Assembly: GCA_964454545.1 (NCBI GenBank)
Contig: CAYVTI010000011.1
Location: 1 to 57,844 of the forward strand
DNA from: JABCZZ01 sp964454545
Lineage (GTDB): Bacteria; Pseudomonadota; Alphaproteobacteria; Rickettsiales; JABCZZ01
DNA: 57,844 nucleotides
Reading direction: 5' to 3'
In this document: piece after piece, positions 7,034 to 15,924 of the stretch
Layout: each line of letters begins with the position of its first letter
Numbering within the stretch: position 1 is the stretch's first letter
Made by a program: the position numbers and the translations under genes
The notes under the pieces: model-generated
Databases searched by the model: none
Told to the model about the DNA's origin: nothing
Seen by the model: only the letters and a program-made list of their open reading frames with translations

Positions 7034-8323
7034 ATGGAAACCGAAATTGCGCTGACCGCCATTTTCCTATGCATATTGCTATCCGCATTCTTCTCAAGCT
7101 CTGAAACCGCGATCACGGCCGTTTCACGCGCGCGCATCTACCACCTGATACTGGAGGGCAATAAACGCGCCCAGGCTGTCGGCAACCTGCGCAAGAAAAA
7201 GGAACAATTCATCGGGGGAATCATGCTCGGCAATAATGCCGTCAATATCCTCGCATCCGCCTTAGCGACGGAGCTTGCCATCAGGACATGGGGGGATGAG
7301 AACGGGGTATTGTATGCCACCATCATCATGACGGTAGTGGTCGTCATTTTCGCAGAAGTTCTGCCGAAAACCTATGCCATACAGAATTCCGAAAAAGCCG
7401 CCCTGCATCTTGCCCCCGCCATCAGCCTCGTGATGAAGCTGCTTCATCCTCTCAACATGGCGCTGCAGTTCATTACCAGAAACATTCTCAGGCTGTTTGG
7501 CGTCGACATCACCCGCACCCATTCGCTTTCTTCCGCCGCCGATGTCATCCGCGGCACGATCGAGCTGCATCACCACGAAGGAAAAGTGGTCAAGCAGGAA
7601 CGCGACATGCTGGGCAGCATCCTTGACATGCAGGAAGTGCTCGTGAGTGAAATCATGGTGCACCGTCTCAACATGGAAACCATCGATGCCAACCTTCCGG
7701 TCGAAGAAATCATCAACCATGCGGTAGGCAGCGCCCATAGCCGTATCCCCTTCTGGCGGGGGGAGCCGGACAATATCATCGGCGTGCTGCACGTCAAAAC
7801 CCTTATCAAGGCGCTGCGCGAAAATAATAGCAAGCTTACCAGCGAGCAGATACGCAGGACTCTTGTGAAACCCTGGTTCATACCTGAAACGACTACCATC
7901 AACAGCCAGCTGCATGAATTCCGCGCGCAAAGGCAGCATCTCGCGCTGGTGGTGGATGAATATGGCGTGCTGCAGGGATTGGTTACGCTGGAAGACATCA
8001 TCGAGGAAATCGTCGGGCGCATAGATGACGAGCATGATAAGCATGTCACGAGCGACATCATCGCCGTTGGCAATGACAGCTATATCGTGAACGGCAGCAT
8101 GACCATCCGCGACCTGAACCGGGAACAGGGATGGAACCTGCCGGATGACGAAGCGTCCACCATCGCAGGCCTTGTCATAAACGAGGCGGAGCTGATACCG
8201 GAAGTCGGGGAGGCATTCGAATTTCATAACATGCGCTTTGCCATACTGGACAAGAAGGGCAACCAGATTACGCGGCTGAAAATTGAGAAGCTTGCGCCTG
8301 CAGAAACGGAAGAAAACGCCTAA
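7034..8323 (+). CDS. CNNM/CorC-type transporter-associated protein (DUF21 + CBS pair)
   Basis: About 429 residues. The N-terminal DUF21 membrane domain (1-175) has three or four hydrophobic segments and the family's SSSETA and EVLPKTYA motifs. A tandem CBS pair (about 195-320) and a C-terminal CorC/HlyC domain (about 335-420) follow. Proteins of this build (YfjD/YtfL/CorB class) act in magnesium or cobalt homeostasis, and older annotations call them hemolysins. The ATG at 7034 is preferred to an upstream TTG at 6974, because METEIALTAIF is the usual N-terminus. It is divergent from the peroxiredoxin. Confidence 0.9.
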   Translation: METEIALTAIFLCILLSAFFSSSETAITAVSRARIYHLILEGNKRAQAVGNLRKKKEQFIGGIMLGNNAVNILASALATELAIRTWGDENGVLYATIIMTVVVVIFAEVLPKTYAIQNSEKAALHLAPAISLVMKLLHPLNMALQFITRNILRLFGVDITRTHSLSSAADVIRGTIELHHHEGKVVKQERDMLGSILDMQEVLVSEIMVHRLNMETIDANLPVEEIINHAVGSAHSRIPFWRGEPDNIIGVLHVKTLIKALRENNSKLTSEQIRRTLVKPWFIPETTTINSQLHEFRAQRQHLALVVDEYGVLQGLVTLEDIIEEIVGRIDDEHDKHVTSDIIAVGNDSYIVNGSMTIRDLNREQGWNLPDDEASTIAGLVINEAELIPEVGEAFEFHNMRFAILDKKGNQITRLKIEKLAPAETEENA

Positions 8324-8324
8324 A

Positions 8325-9365
8325 CTAATACTGACCTTGCTGGTATTGCCGGTATCCTTCGGCCTGAAGCCGTGCCGTCGCCGGGCCAATAACCGGGCGG
8401 TATCCCCCGCGTCCATAAGTCTGCGACATGCCGACGGCCACTTCTTTCGGAGTCCAGTGCTCCGTAAAGCATTGATGCGCGCGCGCGGCCACTTCATCGT
8501 CACTCATGTTTCCTGGCGCAAGGTTACGCACCAGCATGGCATAGCCTTCTTCAGGCAATGGGCCGCGAGCGGCGAACCGGTGCGACTCTTTATATACGGT
8601 CAGTGGATCAGGCCCGCTCCCTATCAGCATGGAAGGTATCTGGTACAGGGCGCCCATACCGAGCACCTGGACGAATGGATTGGAAAGAAATCCGCTCTGC
8701 ATGAATTTAGGCTGCTTGTCCGGATAGAGCATGCTCCATACGTTAAAGGCGGTCAGCCCTACATCCATAAACGCTGCAAGCCCTGTCCTTAAGCCCAGCG
8801 ACTGCCCTCTCGCACGCTTTACAATTGGCGGGAGGTTATGCCCCATAAGAAGCGATACGGTGGAAATATTTCGGCCGGTCACGTCATGATAAAGATGCTT
8901 GAGCACCCGGATTTTGTCCGCGAAAGTCCGGCCGGTGCTTGCCAGACTGAAGCCCGATATGCCAAGCTGCACCGCGCTCAGCATCGGCACCTTGCTCAGC
9001 CTGCTAGCCATATTATGGCCCAGCATCCTGTTGGCAAAATTTCCAATGGATTCTGCATGTTTCCTGGCGCCCATTCCCAGAGTTTCTTCCAGCACTCCCG
9101 GCACGTCTGCCAGATTGGTATTGGGAATGCCGGAAAATTTAGATACTTTCCCCAGTGTGGTACCCAGACCGCTGTCCGGCGACATTCTTTTGCTGAAAAA
9201 ACCCGACACACCGCCAAGCAGCATCATAGGAAACATAAGCATGAAGGAAGCCATATTGAGGCTCTGCCCGGTAGTATTGAAAAGCTTCTCGCCCAGAGTT
9301 ACCTTGGAAAGAGGATGTAGCTCTTCATGTATTGTTCCTCTTGTTCTTGTCGGCGGCCGTGCCAT
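8325..9365 (-). CDS. Hypothetical membrane-associated protein, 346 aa
   Basis: I do not recognise this protein. A basic N-terminus (MARPPTRTRG) is followed by one strongly hydrophobic segment (about 38-57), then a long region with mildly hydrophobic helices (160-240), and a Gln/Tyr-rich end (YRQYQQGQY). Composition resembles the housekeeping genes, not the AT-rich orphans near 3 kb. It is convergent with the CNNM gene, with 1 base between stops. The single membrane segment and glycine-rich middle are compatible with a host-interaction or envelope protein, but no function can be assigned. Confidence 0.75.
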   Translation of the reverse strand: MARPPTRTRGTIHEELHPLSKVTLGEKLFNTTGQSLNMASFMLMFPMMLLGGVSGFFSKRMSPDSGLGTTLGKVSKFSGIPNTNLADVPGVLEETLGMGARKHAESIGNFANRMLGHNMASRLSKVPMLSAVQLGISGFSLASTGRTFADKIRVLKHLYHDVTGRNISTVSLLMGHNLPPIVKRARGQSLGLRTGLAAFMDVGLTAFNVWSMLYPDKQPKFMQSGFLSNPFVQVLGMGALYQIPSMLIGSGPDPLTVYKESHRFAARGPLPEEGYAMLVRNLAPGNMSDDEVAARAHQCFTEHWTPKEVAVGMSQTYGRGGYRPVIGPATARLQAEGYRQYQQGQY

Positions 9366-9457
9366 ATGTACCCTATATTACTGTAAAAACAGTATAACCT
9401 AGCTCTCACGGTTATCCTATCGCATAAAGGTTAAATTTTTATGACAATTCCGGCTAT

Positions 9458-10297
9458 TTATGGCTTCCGCTTAAGCAGATCCACTTTCTGGGAAAAACAA
9501 TGTGTTAGTTCGGGGAATGTGCGCTTTCTTACTTCATCGGCATAGTTTGCGACGGCCTTGCTTACCGCTTTTCCCAGATCCGCGTATTCTTTTACAAACT
9601 TCGGGCGCATATCGGTAAGCCCAAGCATGTCTTCGGTGACAAGCACCTGCCCGTCGCACTGCGGCGATGCCCCTATTCCGATAGTAGTAATGGATAATTT
9701 TTCGGTAATCTCACGCGCCAGGTTTTCTTCAATCCCTTCCAGCACAATCGCAAAAGCGCCTGTTTTTTCGACAGCCAGCGCATCATTCATTATTTTTTTG
9801 CGCTCCGCTGCAGTGCGGCCCTGATAACGGTATCCGCCCATGGCATTCACATATTGCGGCATCAGGGCGACATGCCCCACTACGGGAATTCCACGTGCAG
9901 TAATAAAAGCAATAGTCTCCGCTATCTCTGCACCGCCCTCGATTTTTACCGCCTGGCACCCGGTTTCCTTGAGAACCCTTGCGCAGGCATTAAAGGCGGT
10001 TTCCTTCGATCCCTGATAGCTGCCGAACGGCATATCCACCACTACCATCGCTGACCTGGAGGATCGCACCACCGCATCCCCATGCGCAATCATCATGTCG
10101 AGCGTAACCGGAAGGGTGCTTTCCATGCCATATAAGACCATGCCAAGCGAATCCCCCACCAGCAGTATGTCGACATGCTCATCGAGCAACCGCGCTATGG
10201 GAGCCGTATAGGCGGTAAGCACCACAACAGGCTTGCTGCCTTTGAGGTCGCGTATGGTAAGGATGGATTTACGGCGGCTGGAAACGGGCGTGCTCAT
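9458..10297 (-). CDS. panB: 3-methyl-2-oxobutanoate hydroxymethyltransferase
   Basis: Makes ketopantoate from 2-oxoisovalerate and methylene-tetrahydrofolate, the first committed step of pantothenate synthesis. It is 279 residues. Metal-binding D49-S50 in LLVGDSLGMVLYG and D88 in VVVDMPFGSYQ are present, as is IKIEGG (KIEGG near residue 118) and the catalytic glutamate region FAIVLEGIEE. The gene stands alone: no panC or panE is adjacent. It follows the ribosomal pair rplM-rpsI on the same strand, 89 bases downstream of rpsI. Confidence 0.96.
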   Translation of the reverse strand: MSTPVSSRRKSILTIRDLKGSKPVVVLTAYTAPIARLLDEHVDILLVGDSLGMVLYGMESTLPVTLDMMIAHGDAVVRSSRSAMVVVDMPFGSYQGSKETAFNACARVLKETGCQAVKIEGGAEIAETIAFITARGIPVVGHVALMPQYVNAMGGYRYQGRTAAERKKIMNDALAVEKTGAFAIVLEGIEENLAREITEKLSITTIGIGASPQCDGQVLVTEDMLGLTDMRPKFVKEYADLGKAVSKAVANYADEVRKRTFPELTHCFSQKVDLLKRKP

Positions 10298-10386
10298 ACT
10301 ATACTCGCTTTAGTAACAAAAAATATGCCATTACAAGCGACCGGCAGGAATGCCATAACCCAGATGCCTTTAGCAGCAGAACAGAC

Positions 10387-10863
10387 TTAGCGCTTGCTGA
10401 ACTGGAAGCTTCTGCGCGCTTTCGCACGGCCGTATTTCTTGCGTTCCACAACACGCGCGTCGCGGGTAAGGAAGCCGCCCTGACGCAGTACCTTGTGAAA
10501 TTCCGTATCGTACTTATCGAGCGCACGGCTAATCCCTAAGCGAACCGCTCCGGCTTGGCCGGAAAGGCCGCCGCCGACTACGGTGCAGTTAACGTCAAAA
10601 TTACCGATGCGGTTTAACACGGCGAAAGGCTGGTTGATGATCATGCGCAGAACCGGACGCGCAAAGTATTTGGCAAGATCCAGTCCGTTGACAGTGATTT
10701 TGCCGCTGCCGCGAGTGATCCATACGCGTGCTGTCGCGTCTTTACGGCGACCGGTGCCATAGGTGCGCAATATGTTAGTATTGGATTTGGGTTCGGCAGG
10801 CTTTTCCGCTTTTACGGTTTTTACCGGTTTTTCCATCTTCTCTGCAGTTTTGGCTTTAGCCAT
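10387..10863 (-). CDS. rpsI: 30S ribosomal protein S9
   Basis: Small-subunit protein whose C-terminal tail reaches the P site. The 158-residue form has a lysine/alanine-rich N-terminal extension (1-28), common in Alphaproteobacteria, then GTGRRKDATARVW, the central GGGLSGQAGAVRLGISRAL and the conserved end KARRSFQFSKR. It is co-transcribed with rplM, 8 bases downstream of it, as in most bacteria. Confidence 0.98.
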   Translation of the reverse strand: MAKAKTAEKMEKPVKTVKAEKPAEPKSNTNILRTYGTGRRKDATARVWITRGSGKITVNGLDLAKYFARPVLRMIINQPFAVLNRIGNFDVNCTVVGGGLSGQAGAVRLGISRALDKYDTEFHKVLRQGGFLTRDARVVERKKYGRAKARRSFQFSKR

Positions 10864-10871
10864 TGTGACCT

Positions 10872-11333
10872 CTAACTTGCTCTTTTGTTTTTGGGATTCT
10901 TCGCTGCGAAATTATATACTTTCGGCTGCTGCGCTTCATGCGGATGCTGCGTGCCGGAGTAAATGCGGAGTTTGGCAAACTGGTGCTCGCCGAGCGGGCC
11001 TTCCGGCATCATGCGCTCAACGGCCTTGCTGATGATACGGTCCGGATGGGTGGAGAGCACGAATTCCGCGCTGCGTTCCTTGATACCGCCCGGATGGCCG
11101 GTATGGTGGTAATACACCTTCTGCTGTTTTTTACGTCCGGTCATCTTAACCTTCTCGCAATTAATGACAATCACGTGGTCTCCGGTATCGATATGCGGCG
11201 TATAAATGGGCTTGTTTTTCCCGCGCAGGAGTTTGGATATTTCGGTTGCAAGGCGGCCAAGGACAACGCCATCGGCATCTATGACCCACCAGTTCGGCTT
11301 CACATCGGAAGGCTTTGCAGTATAAGTTTTCAT
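10872..11333 (-). CDS. rplM: 50S ribosomal protein L13
   Basis: Large-subunit assembly protein, 153 residues. It shows the family's WWVIDADGVVLGRLA start, the central VINCEKVKMTGRK motif, the YHHTGHPGGIK block and MMPEGPLG. It is the first gene of the rplM-rpsI operon. The 310 bases upstream (11334-11643) contain no supported gene. Confidence 0.98.
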   Translation of the reverse strand: MKTYTAKPSDVKPNWWVIDADGVVLGRLATEISKLLRGKNKPIYTPHIDTGDHVIVINCEKVKMTGRKKQQKVYYHHTGHPGGIKERSAEFVLSTHPDRIISKAVERMMPEGPLGEHQFAKLRIYSGTQHPHEAQQPKVYNFAAKNPKNKRAS

Positions 11334-11643
11334 AAGGTTAGTACTATTCCAGTCCGTTTAAACAGGCTGGGCAAAATAGGCGAGCGCCTTGCATTTGTCA
11401 ACTGGAAAGAATGGGGGGATTGGGATTAATTATTGCCGACTAACGCCTCCATTGGCATGGCCTGAGGGGCTTTGCATATTTCCCCAAACAGTTTGTGACC
11501 GCACCGCTGCTGCAGCAGTCTCAACAGTGGGATTTTCTTGAACTGGGAGGCCACAATGTATATTATATTCCTTAACTAAGCTAGCGGTCACTTTATGATA
11601 ATAAATACAACATGTGAACGATGAATCTTTTGTTACATTCTTC
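11334..11643. other. Intergenic region between rplM and bioA
   Basis: No supported gene. One 78-codon minus-strand frame (11430-11666) overlaps the bioA end by 23 bases, but it has unusual composition, an unrecognised product and no visible Shine-Dalgarno sequence. The region should contain the rplM-rpsI promoter; no clear -35/-10 pair was fixed by eye. Confidence 0.5.
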
Positions 11644-12906
11644 CTATTTATCAGCCAGATCACCAACCACTTTAACCGCCGAGTCCGTAAGTTTCTTCAA
11701 CTCATCCGACTGGATAGTAAAAGCGGGCGTGATATAGATGACATCCTCCAGAGGACGCAGCCACACGCCTTCCTCTATGAAGCGTTCCCGCAGCCATTTT
11801 TTATCCATGCGCGCCTTTTCAAGCTGCACTACCCCTATCGCGCCTTTGACCCGCACATCCTCCACGTAAGACATTGTCTGGCAAGGCATTAATCCTTCAT
11901 GCAACTGTGTTTCAATATGCGCCACCTGCTCAAGCCTCGGCTCGCTTTCAAACAAATCCAGTGAGGCATTGGCGGCAGCACAGGCGAGCGGGTTTGCCAT
12001 ATAGGTCGGTCCATGCATGAAGGCATAATCCGGCTCGTCATGCAGAAAAGCGTCAAATACCATATCAGTGGCAAGCGTGGCTGCGAGTGACAGGGTTCCG
12101 CCAGTCAAAGCCTTGCCCACGCACAGGATGTCCGGGGAAATCCCCGCCTCGTTGCAGGCGAACATGGAGCCGGTGCGGCCAAACCCGGTGGCGATTTCAT
12201 CCGCTATAAACAGAATGCCGTGTTTTTTGCATATGCGGTGAATCTCGGCAAGGACATCTGAGGAATGAAACCTCATCCCGCCCGCCCCCTGCACCAGCGG
12301 TTCTATGATGATGGCTGCTACATTCTTATGTATCCCGTCCAGCAGGCTATCCAACTCGACAAAGCCGTATTCGTCACTTGGGATATCCACCACGTACTGC
12401 TTCACCGCGTAGGAGCGAAACGCCTTGTGCATGGAATCAGGATCGGAAACCGACATCGCTCCCGTAGTATCACCGTGATAGCCGTGCCTAAAGCACAGGA
12501 AACGGTTGCGGCTCTGCTGGCGTTTATTCTGCCAGTATTGCAGTGCCATCTTGAGCGCGACTTCCACCGCTACGGAACCGGAATCGGAAAAGAACACTTT
12601 TGACAGTCCCTGAGGCGCAAAGTTTACAAGCCTTCCGGCCAACCGAAGCGCCTGCTCATGCACAAGGCCACCGAACATCACATGCGGCAGCGTTTCAAGC
12701 TGCTTTATCACCGCTTTTTCTATATGCGGATGGCGGTAGCCGTGACAGGCCGTCCACCAGGAAGCGATGCCATCCACCAGATCGCGCCCGTCCGCAAGCC
12801 TTATCCGGCACCCTTCGCTACTTACCACCGCAAGTGGAGGAGCGGCATCCTTCATCTGCGTATACGGCAGCCATATGTGGTTTATGTTATCTTTGTACCA
12901 ATTCAC
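11644..12906 (-). CDS. bioA: Adenosylmethionine--8-amino-7-oxononanoate aminotransferase
   Basis: PLP enzyme converting KAPA to DAPA in biotin synthesis with S-adenosylmethionine as amino donor. The 420-residue protein has the class III aminotransferase pattern: D236-E237 in FIADEIATGFGRTG, the PLP lysine K265 in CVGKALTGG, and the BioA-specific N-terminal IWLPYTQM and SWWTACHGYRHP. It lies on the same strand as bioB with 223 bases between them, and those bases hold a palindromic repeat, so co-transcription is uncertain. Confidence 0.97.
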   Translation of the reverse strand: MNWYKDNINHIWLPYTQMKDAAPPLAVVSSEGCRIRLADGRDLVDGIASWWTACHGYRHPHIEKAVIKQLETLPHVMFGGLVHEQALRLAGRLVNFAPQGLSKVFFSDSGSVAVEVALKMALQYWQNKRQQSRNRFLCFRHGYHGDTTGAMSVSDPDSMHKAFRSYAVKQYVVDIPSDEYGFVELDSLLDGIHKNVAAIIIEPLVQGAGGMRFHSSDVLAEIHRICKKHGILFIADEIATGFGRTGSMFACNEAGISPDILCVGKALTGGTLSLAATLATDMVFDAFLHDEPDYAFMHGPTYMANPLACAAANASLDLFESEPRLEQVAHIETQLHEGLMPCQTMSYVEDVRVKGAIGVVQLEKARMDKKWLRERFIEEGVWLRPLEDVIYITPAFTIQSDELKKLTDSAVKVVGDLADK

Positions 12907-12988
12907 AATCGAGCTCGTTTTATTCTTTATATACAGCTATATGCTTAAGATATTGTTAATTTTTATTTGGCTTAATACTATTGGCCTT

Positions 12989-13083
12989 GTCATTGGGAAC
13001 GAGCATCACGAGTGAAGCAATCCGGATCTATCCTATTAGAAATACTGGATTGCCACATCGGCCAATGGCCTCTTCGCAATGAC
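12989..13083. repeat. Palindromic dispersed repeat between bioA and bioB
   Basis: A 95-base element with matching inverted ends (left GTCATTGGGAA, right end read in reverse GTCATTGCGAA). An internal 7-bp inverted pair, GCAATCC (13017-13023) and GGATTGC (13047-13053), surrounds a core with TAATAGGAT in reverse orientation. It is related to the elements at 2097-2176 and 4307-4351. Confidence 0.6.
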
Positions 13084-13129
13084 AACCACCACATTCTTTC
13101 CAAGATCACAATTTGCAACCTTAAACATT

Positions 13130-14083
13130 TTAAGCCGCTTCCAACTGCAGCGGCTTAATCCCAAGCCTGGCAAAAAGCTGCATATCTTCATTGGCATCCG
13201 GATTGGGTGTAGTGAGGAGCTTTTCACCGTAAAATATCGAATTGGCGCCGCTCAGGAAGCAAAGCGCCTGCATCTCCTCACTCATTTCCTCGCGCCCGGC
13301 GGAAAGGCGTACGAAGGATTTTGGCATCAGTATCCTTGCCACCGCAATGGTACGGATAAAATCGAGCGGCTCGACGCGCGGCGCGCTGTCCAGCCCGGTC
13401 CCCTTTACCTGCACCAGCATGTTGACGGGCACGCTTTCCGGATGATCCGGCATGTTGGCGAGCGTGCGGAGCATTTCAGCGCGGTCTTCCACTTTCTCTC
13501 CCATCCCGACAATGCCGCCGCAGCAGACGTTGATTCCGGCCTCGCGCACATGGTTCAGCGTATTAATGCGATCCTGAAATTTGCGTGTAGTGATTATCTC
13601 TGAATAAAATGATTCGGAAGTATCAATATTATGATTGTAATAATCAAGCCCGGCATCCTTGAGTGCCTTCGCCTGCCCTTCCTTGAGCATGCCAAGCGTA
13701 ACGCAGGTTTCAAGCCCAAGTGCTTTTACCTTGCGCACCATGTCCGACACTTTTGCGAGGTCACGATCTTTCGGCGAGCGCCATGCCGCCCCCATGCAGA
13801 AACGCGATGCTCCAGCCGCCTTAGCCTTGCGCGCCTCCTCAACTACGGCCTTTACGTCCATAAGTTTCCCGGCCTTCACGCCAGTATCAAAATGCGCGCT
13901 CTGCGGGCAGTATCCGCAATCCTCGGGACATCCCCCGGTTTTTATGCTAAGCAACGTGCTGATTTGCACTGCATTGGGATCGAAGTTGGCACGGTGCACA
14001 GTCTGCGCCTGAAAAACCAGATCATTGAAAGGCAGGTTAAAAAGTGCCATTACTTCCTGTTGTTTCCAATCGTGACGTATCAT
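13130..14083 (-). CDS. bioB: Biotin synthase (radical SAM)
   Basis: Inserts sulfur into dethiobiotin, the last step of biotin synthesis. The 317-residue protein has the radical-SAM cysteines C52, C56 and C59 in GCPEDCGYCPQS, plus the BioB motifs YYNHNIDTS and GGIVGMGE, and RLSAGREEM and GANSIFYGEKLLTTPNP near the end. The IRHDW N-terminus supports the start at 14083, with AGAGG just upstream. It is divergent from bioF with only 35 bases between the start codons. Confidence 0.98.
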   Translation of the reverse strand: MIRHDWKQQEVMALFNLPFNDLVFQAQTVHRANFDPNAVQISTLLSIKTGGCPEDCGYCPQSAHFDTGVKAGKLMDVKAVVEEARKAKAAGASRFCMGAAWRSPKDRDLAKVSDMVRKVKALGLETCVTLGMLKEGQAKALKDAGLDYYNHNIDTSESFYSEIITTRKFQDRINTLNHVREAGINVCCGGIVGMGEKVEDRAEMLRTLANMPDHPESVPVNMLVQVKGTGLDSAPRVEPLDFIRTIAVARILMPKSFVRLSAGREEMSEEMQALCFLSGANSIFYGEKLLTTPNPDANEDMQLFARLGIKPLQLEAA

Positions 14084-14118
14084 AAGACCTCTTCATATAA
14101 GTAAATTTGGAAGTGAGA

Positions 14119-15249
14119 ATGGCAGTTTTAGCGGATGCCGCAACAAAAAAGTTAAAGGAACTTTCCGGACAGTCGCGTAAACGCGAGCTGAAACCGACGC
14201 TGCGCGAAGAAGGCGGTATAATAGAGCAGGGCGGCAGGAAATTAATCTCTTTCAGCTGCAATGACTATCTCGGCCTTTCCCATCATCCGGAGGTGAAAAA
14301 AGCGGCAATGGACGCCATAGAAAAATATGGCAGCGGCGCGGGTGCAGCCCGCCTGGTAACCGGAAACCATCCTCTTTATGAGCAGCTCGAGACAAAACTC
14401 GCAAAATGGAAAGGCTATGAGAAGGCGCTCGTGTTCGGCAGCGGCTATCTTACCAATATAGGAGTGATCCCGGCGCTGGTCGGCAAGGACGACCTGATCA
14501 TTGCGGACAAGCTGGTTCACGCCTGCCTGCTGGACGGAGCTAAGCTGTCAGATGCCAAACTATTCCGCTTTAAACATAACGACGTAAAGGACTGCGAACG
14601 CCTGCTTGCAATTTTCCGGGGTAAATACCGCCATTGCCTCATAATCACGGACGAAGTTTTCAGCATGGACGGCGATCTCGCGCCGCTTGCCGGACTTGGA
14701 AAGCTTGCGAAGAAGCATGATGCATGGCTGATGGCCGACGGCGCGCATGGATTGAGGAAACTCAGCTACCCGGTAGACATTTACGTTGGCACGCTCTCAA
14801 AAACATTGGGCGCTTACGGCGGCTATGTATGCGCCCAAAAGGAAATTATAGATTACATAGCAAACCACGCCCGCAGCTTCATATACTCGACCGCACTGCC
14901 TGCCTCCACACTTGCTTCAGCCATTGCCGCATTGGATATCATGGCGAAGAATCCTGCTCTTACTGCAGAACCAATTGAAAATGCACGTATTTTTACCAGA
15001 TCCCTTGGGCTTCACGAGGCGCAGTCATCCATTGTCCCGCTCATTCTGGGAGAGGATAAAAAAGCCATTGCCGCTGCGAAATCACTCGAAAATGCCGGAT
15101 ACCTGGCTGTCGCCATCCGCCCGCCCACCGTACCGGAGGGCACTACCCGCCTGCGTTTTGCCTTCTCCGCTCTGCACAAAAGGGAAGATATTCTGGAAAT
15201 GGCGGAATTTATTAAAAAGCAGGGTTGGAATATCATAAAAACCTCTTGA
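14119..15249 (+). CDS. bioF: 8-amino-7-oxononanoate synthase
   Basis: PLP enzyme that condenses pimeloyl thioester with alanine to give KAPA. It is about 376 residues. Present: the SFSCNDYLGLSHHP motif (44-57), the GSGAGAARLVTG loop, ADGAHG, and the PLP lysine K228 in GTLSKTLGAYGG. The loop between ADGAHG and the lysine is short compared with many BioF proteins. The ATG at 14119, with GGAAG 5 bases upstream, is preferred to a TTG at 14107. bioC, bioD and bioH are not in the window. Confidence 0.96.
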   Translation: MAVLADAATKKLKELSGQSRKRELKPTLREEGGIIEQGGRKLISFSCNDYLGLSHHPEVKKAAMDAIEKYGSGAGAARLVTGNHPLYEQLETKLAKWKGYEKALVFGSGYLTNIGVIPALVGKDDLIIADKLVHACLLDGAKLSDAKLFRFKHNDVKDCERLLAIFRGKYRHCLIITDEVFSMDGDLAPLAGLGKLAKKHDAWLMADGAHGLRKLSYPVDIYVGTLSKTLGAYGGYVCAQKEIIDYIANHARSFIYSTALPASTLASAIAALDIMAKNPALTAEPIENARIFTRSLGLHEAQSSIVPLILGEDKKAIAAAKSLENAGYLAVAIRPPTVPEGTTRLRFAFSALHKREDILEMAEFIKKQGWNIIKTS

Positions 15250-15307
15250 CCAAACAGGGCTGAATGGCTAAATTGCCGCCTCCAAATCTTAAGAACGCAG
15301 GTAACCT

Positions 15308-15604
15308 ATGGCAAAAAAATGTGATTTAACCGGTGTCGGCCCGATGTACGGAAACAATGTTTCCCACTCCAACCGCAAGACGCGCCGCCGTTTTGTGCCG
15401 AATCTCCAGCATATCTCCTTCACGAGCGATGCGCTTGGACGTAGCGTTTCCCTGCGCCTGACCGCGGCCACCATCCGCACCGTTGACCATAACGGCGGGC
15501 TGGACGCGTATCTTACTTCCACTTCCGACAGCAAGCTGACGGAAGAAGGCTGCAAGCTGAAACGCCAGATCAAAAAAGCGCTCGCTGAAAAGGCAGCCGC
15601 CTAA
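15308..15604 (+). CDS. rpmB: 50S ribosomal protein L28
   Basis: Large-subunit protein, 98 residues. It starts MAKKCDLTGVGPMYGNNVSH, with the conserved SNRKTRRRFVPNLQ and the C-terminal KLTEEGCKLKRQIKKAL typical of alphaproteobacterial L28. It is a single gene with a GTAACCT stretch ahead of the ATG. The CxxxC-type zinc site of some L28 proteins is not present; only one cysteine is near the start. Confidence 0.97.
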   Translation: MAKKCDLTGVGPMYGNNVSHSNRKTRRRFVPNLQHISFTSDALGRSVSLRLTAATIRTVDHNGGLDAYLTSTSDSKLTEEGCKLKRQIKKALAEKAAA

Positions 15605-15620
15605 CCTCCTTTCGATTTTT

Positions 15621-15921
15621 ATGCAGTTCCTGGTAACCGCTTACGATTACAGTGATAGCCTCGAAAGAAGGTATGCCGTGCGTGATGCGTGAGAAGCATC
15701 TGGAGCTTCTTGACGTATTGCGCAAGGAAAAGAAATGCCTCTATGCAGCGCGGCTGGAAGGTGAAAACAACAAGCCCATCGGTTCCGTGATGATCTTTGA
15801 CTTCCCCAGCAGGCAGGAACTTGAAAAAGCCCTTGCCGAAGAACCTTACGTCAAAAACAAGGTCTGGGAAAAGATTGGTATTATTGATTGTGTTACGGCG
15901 GATATGTTTAAAAGAAACTGA
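15621..15921 (+). CDS. YciI family protein, apparently frameshifted
   Basis: YciI-like proteins are small ferredoxin-fold proteins of unclear function, probably dimeric enzymes. A normal family N-terminus (MQFLVTAYDYSDSLERRYAV) is encoded from the ATG at 15621, but that frame hits TGA at 15690. The rest of the family sequence (EKHLELLDVLRKE through CVTADMFKRN) continues in the +1 frame from 15691 to 15921. One extra T, or two lost bases, near 15690 explains this. Without the shift, translation could only begin at GTG 15652 or ATG 15673 and would lose the first strand and the usual histidine/aspartate region. It may be a recent pseudogene or a sequence error. Confidence 0.75.
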
Positions 15922-15924
15922 CTA

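Noticed and set aside
7262..8503. Long minus-strand frame of 413 codons across the CNNM gene
   Set aside because: It is antisense to a clearly recognised DUF21-CBS protein and encodes a His/Arg-rich product without recognisable domains.
8283..8792. Plus-strand frame of 169 codons opposite the 346-aa membrane protein
   Set aside because: It starts inside the CNNM gene, has no ribosome site and an arginine/histidine-rich product typical of antisense frames; the opposite frame has a membrane segment and ordinary protein composition.
11430..11666. Possible 78-codon gene downstream of bioA
   Set aside because: It overlaps bioA, lacks a ribosome site and has an odd composition; kept only as a note in the intergenic entry.
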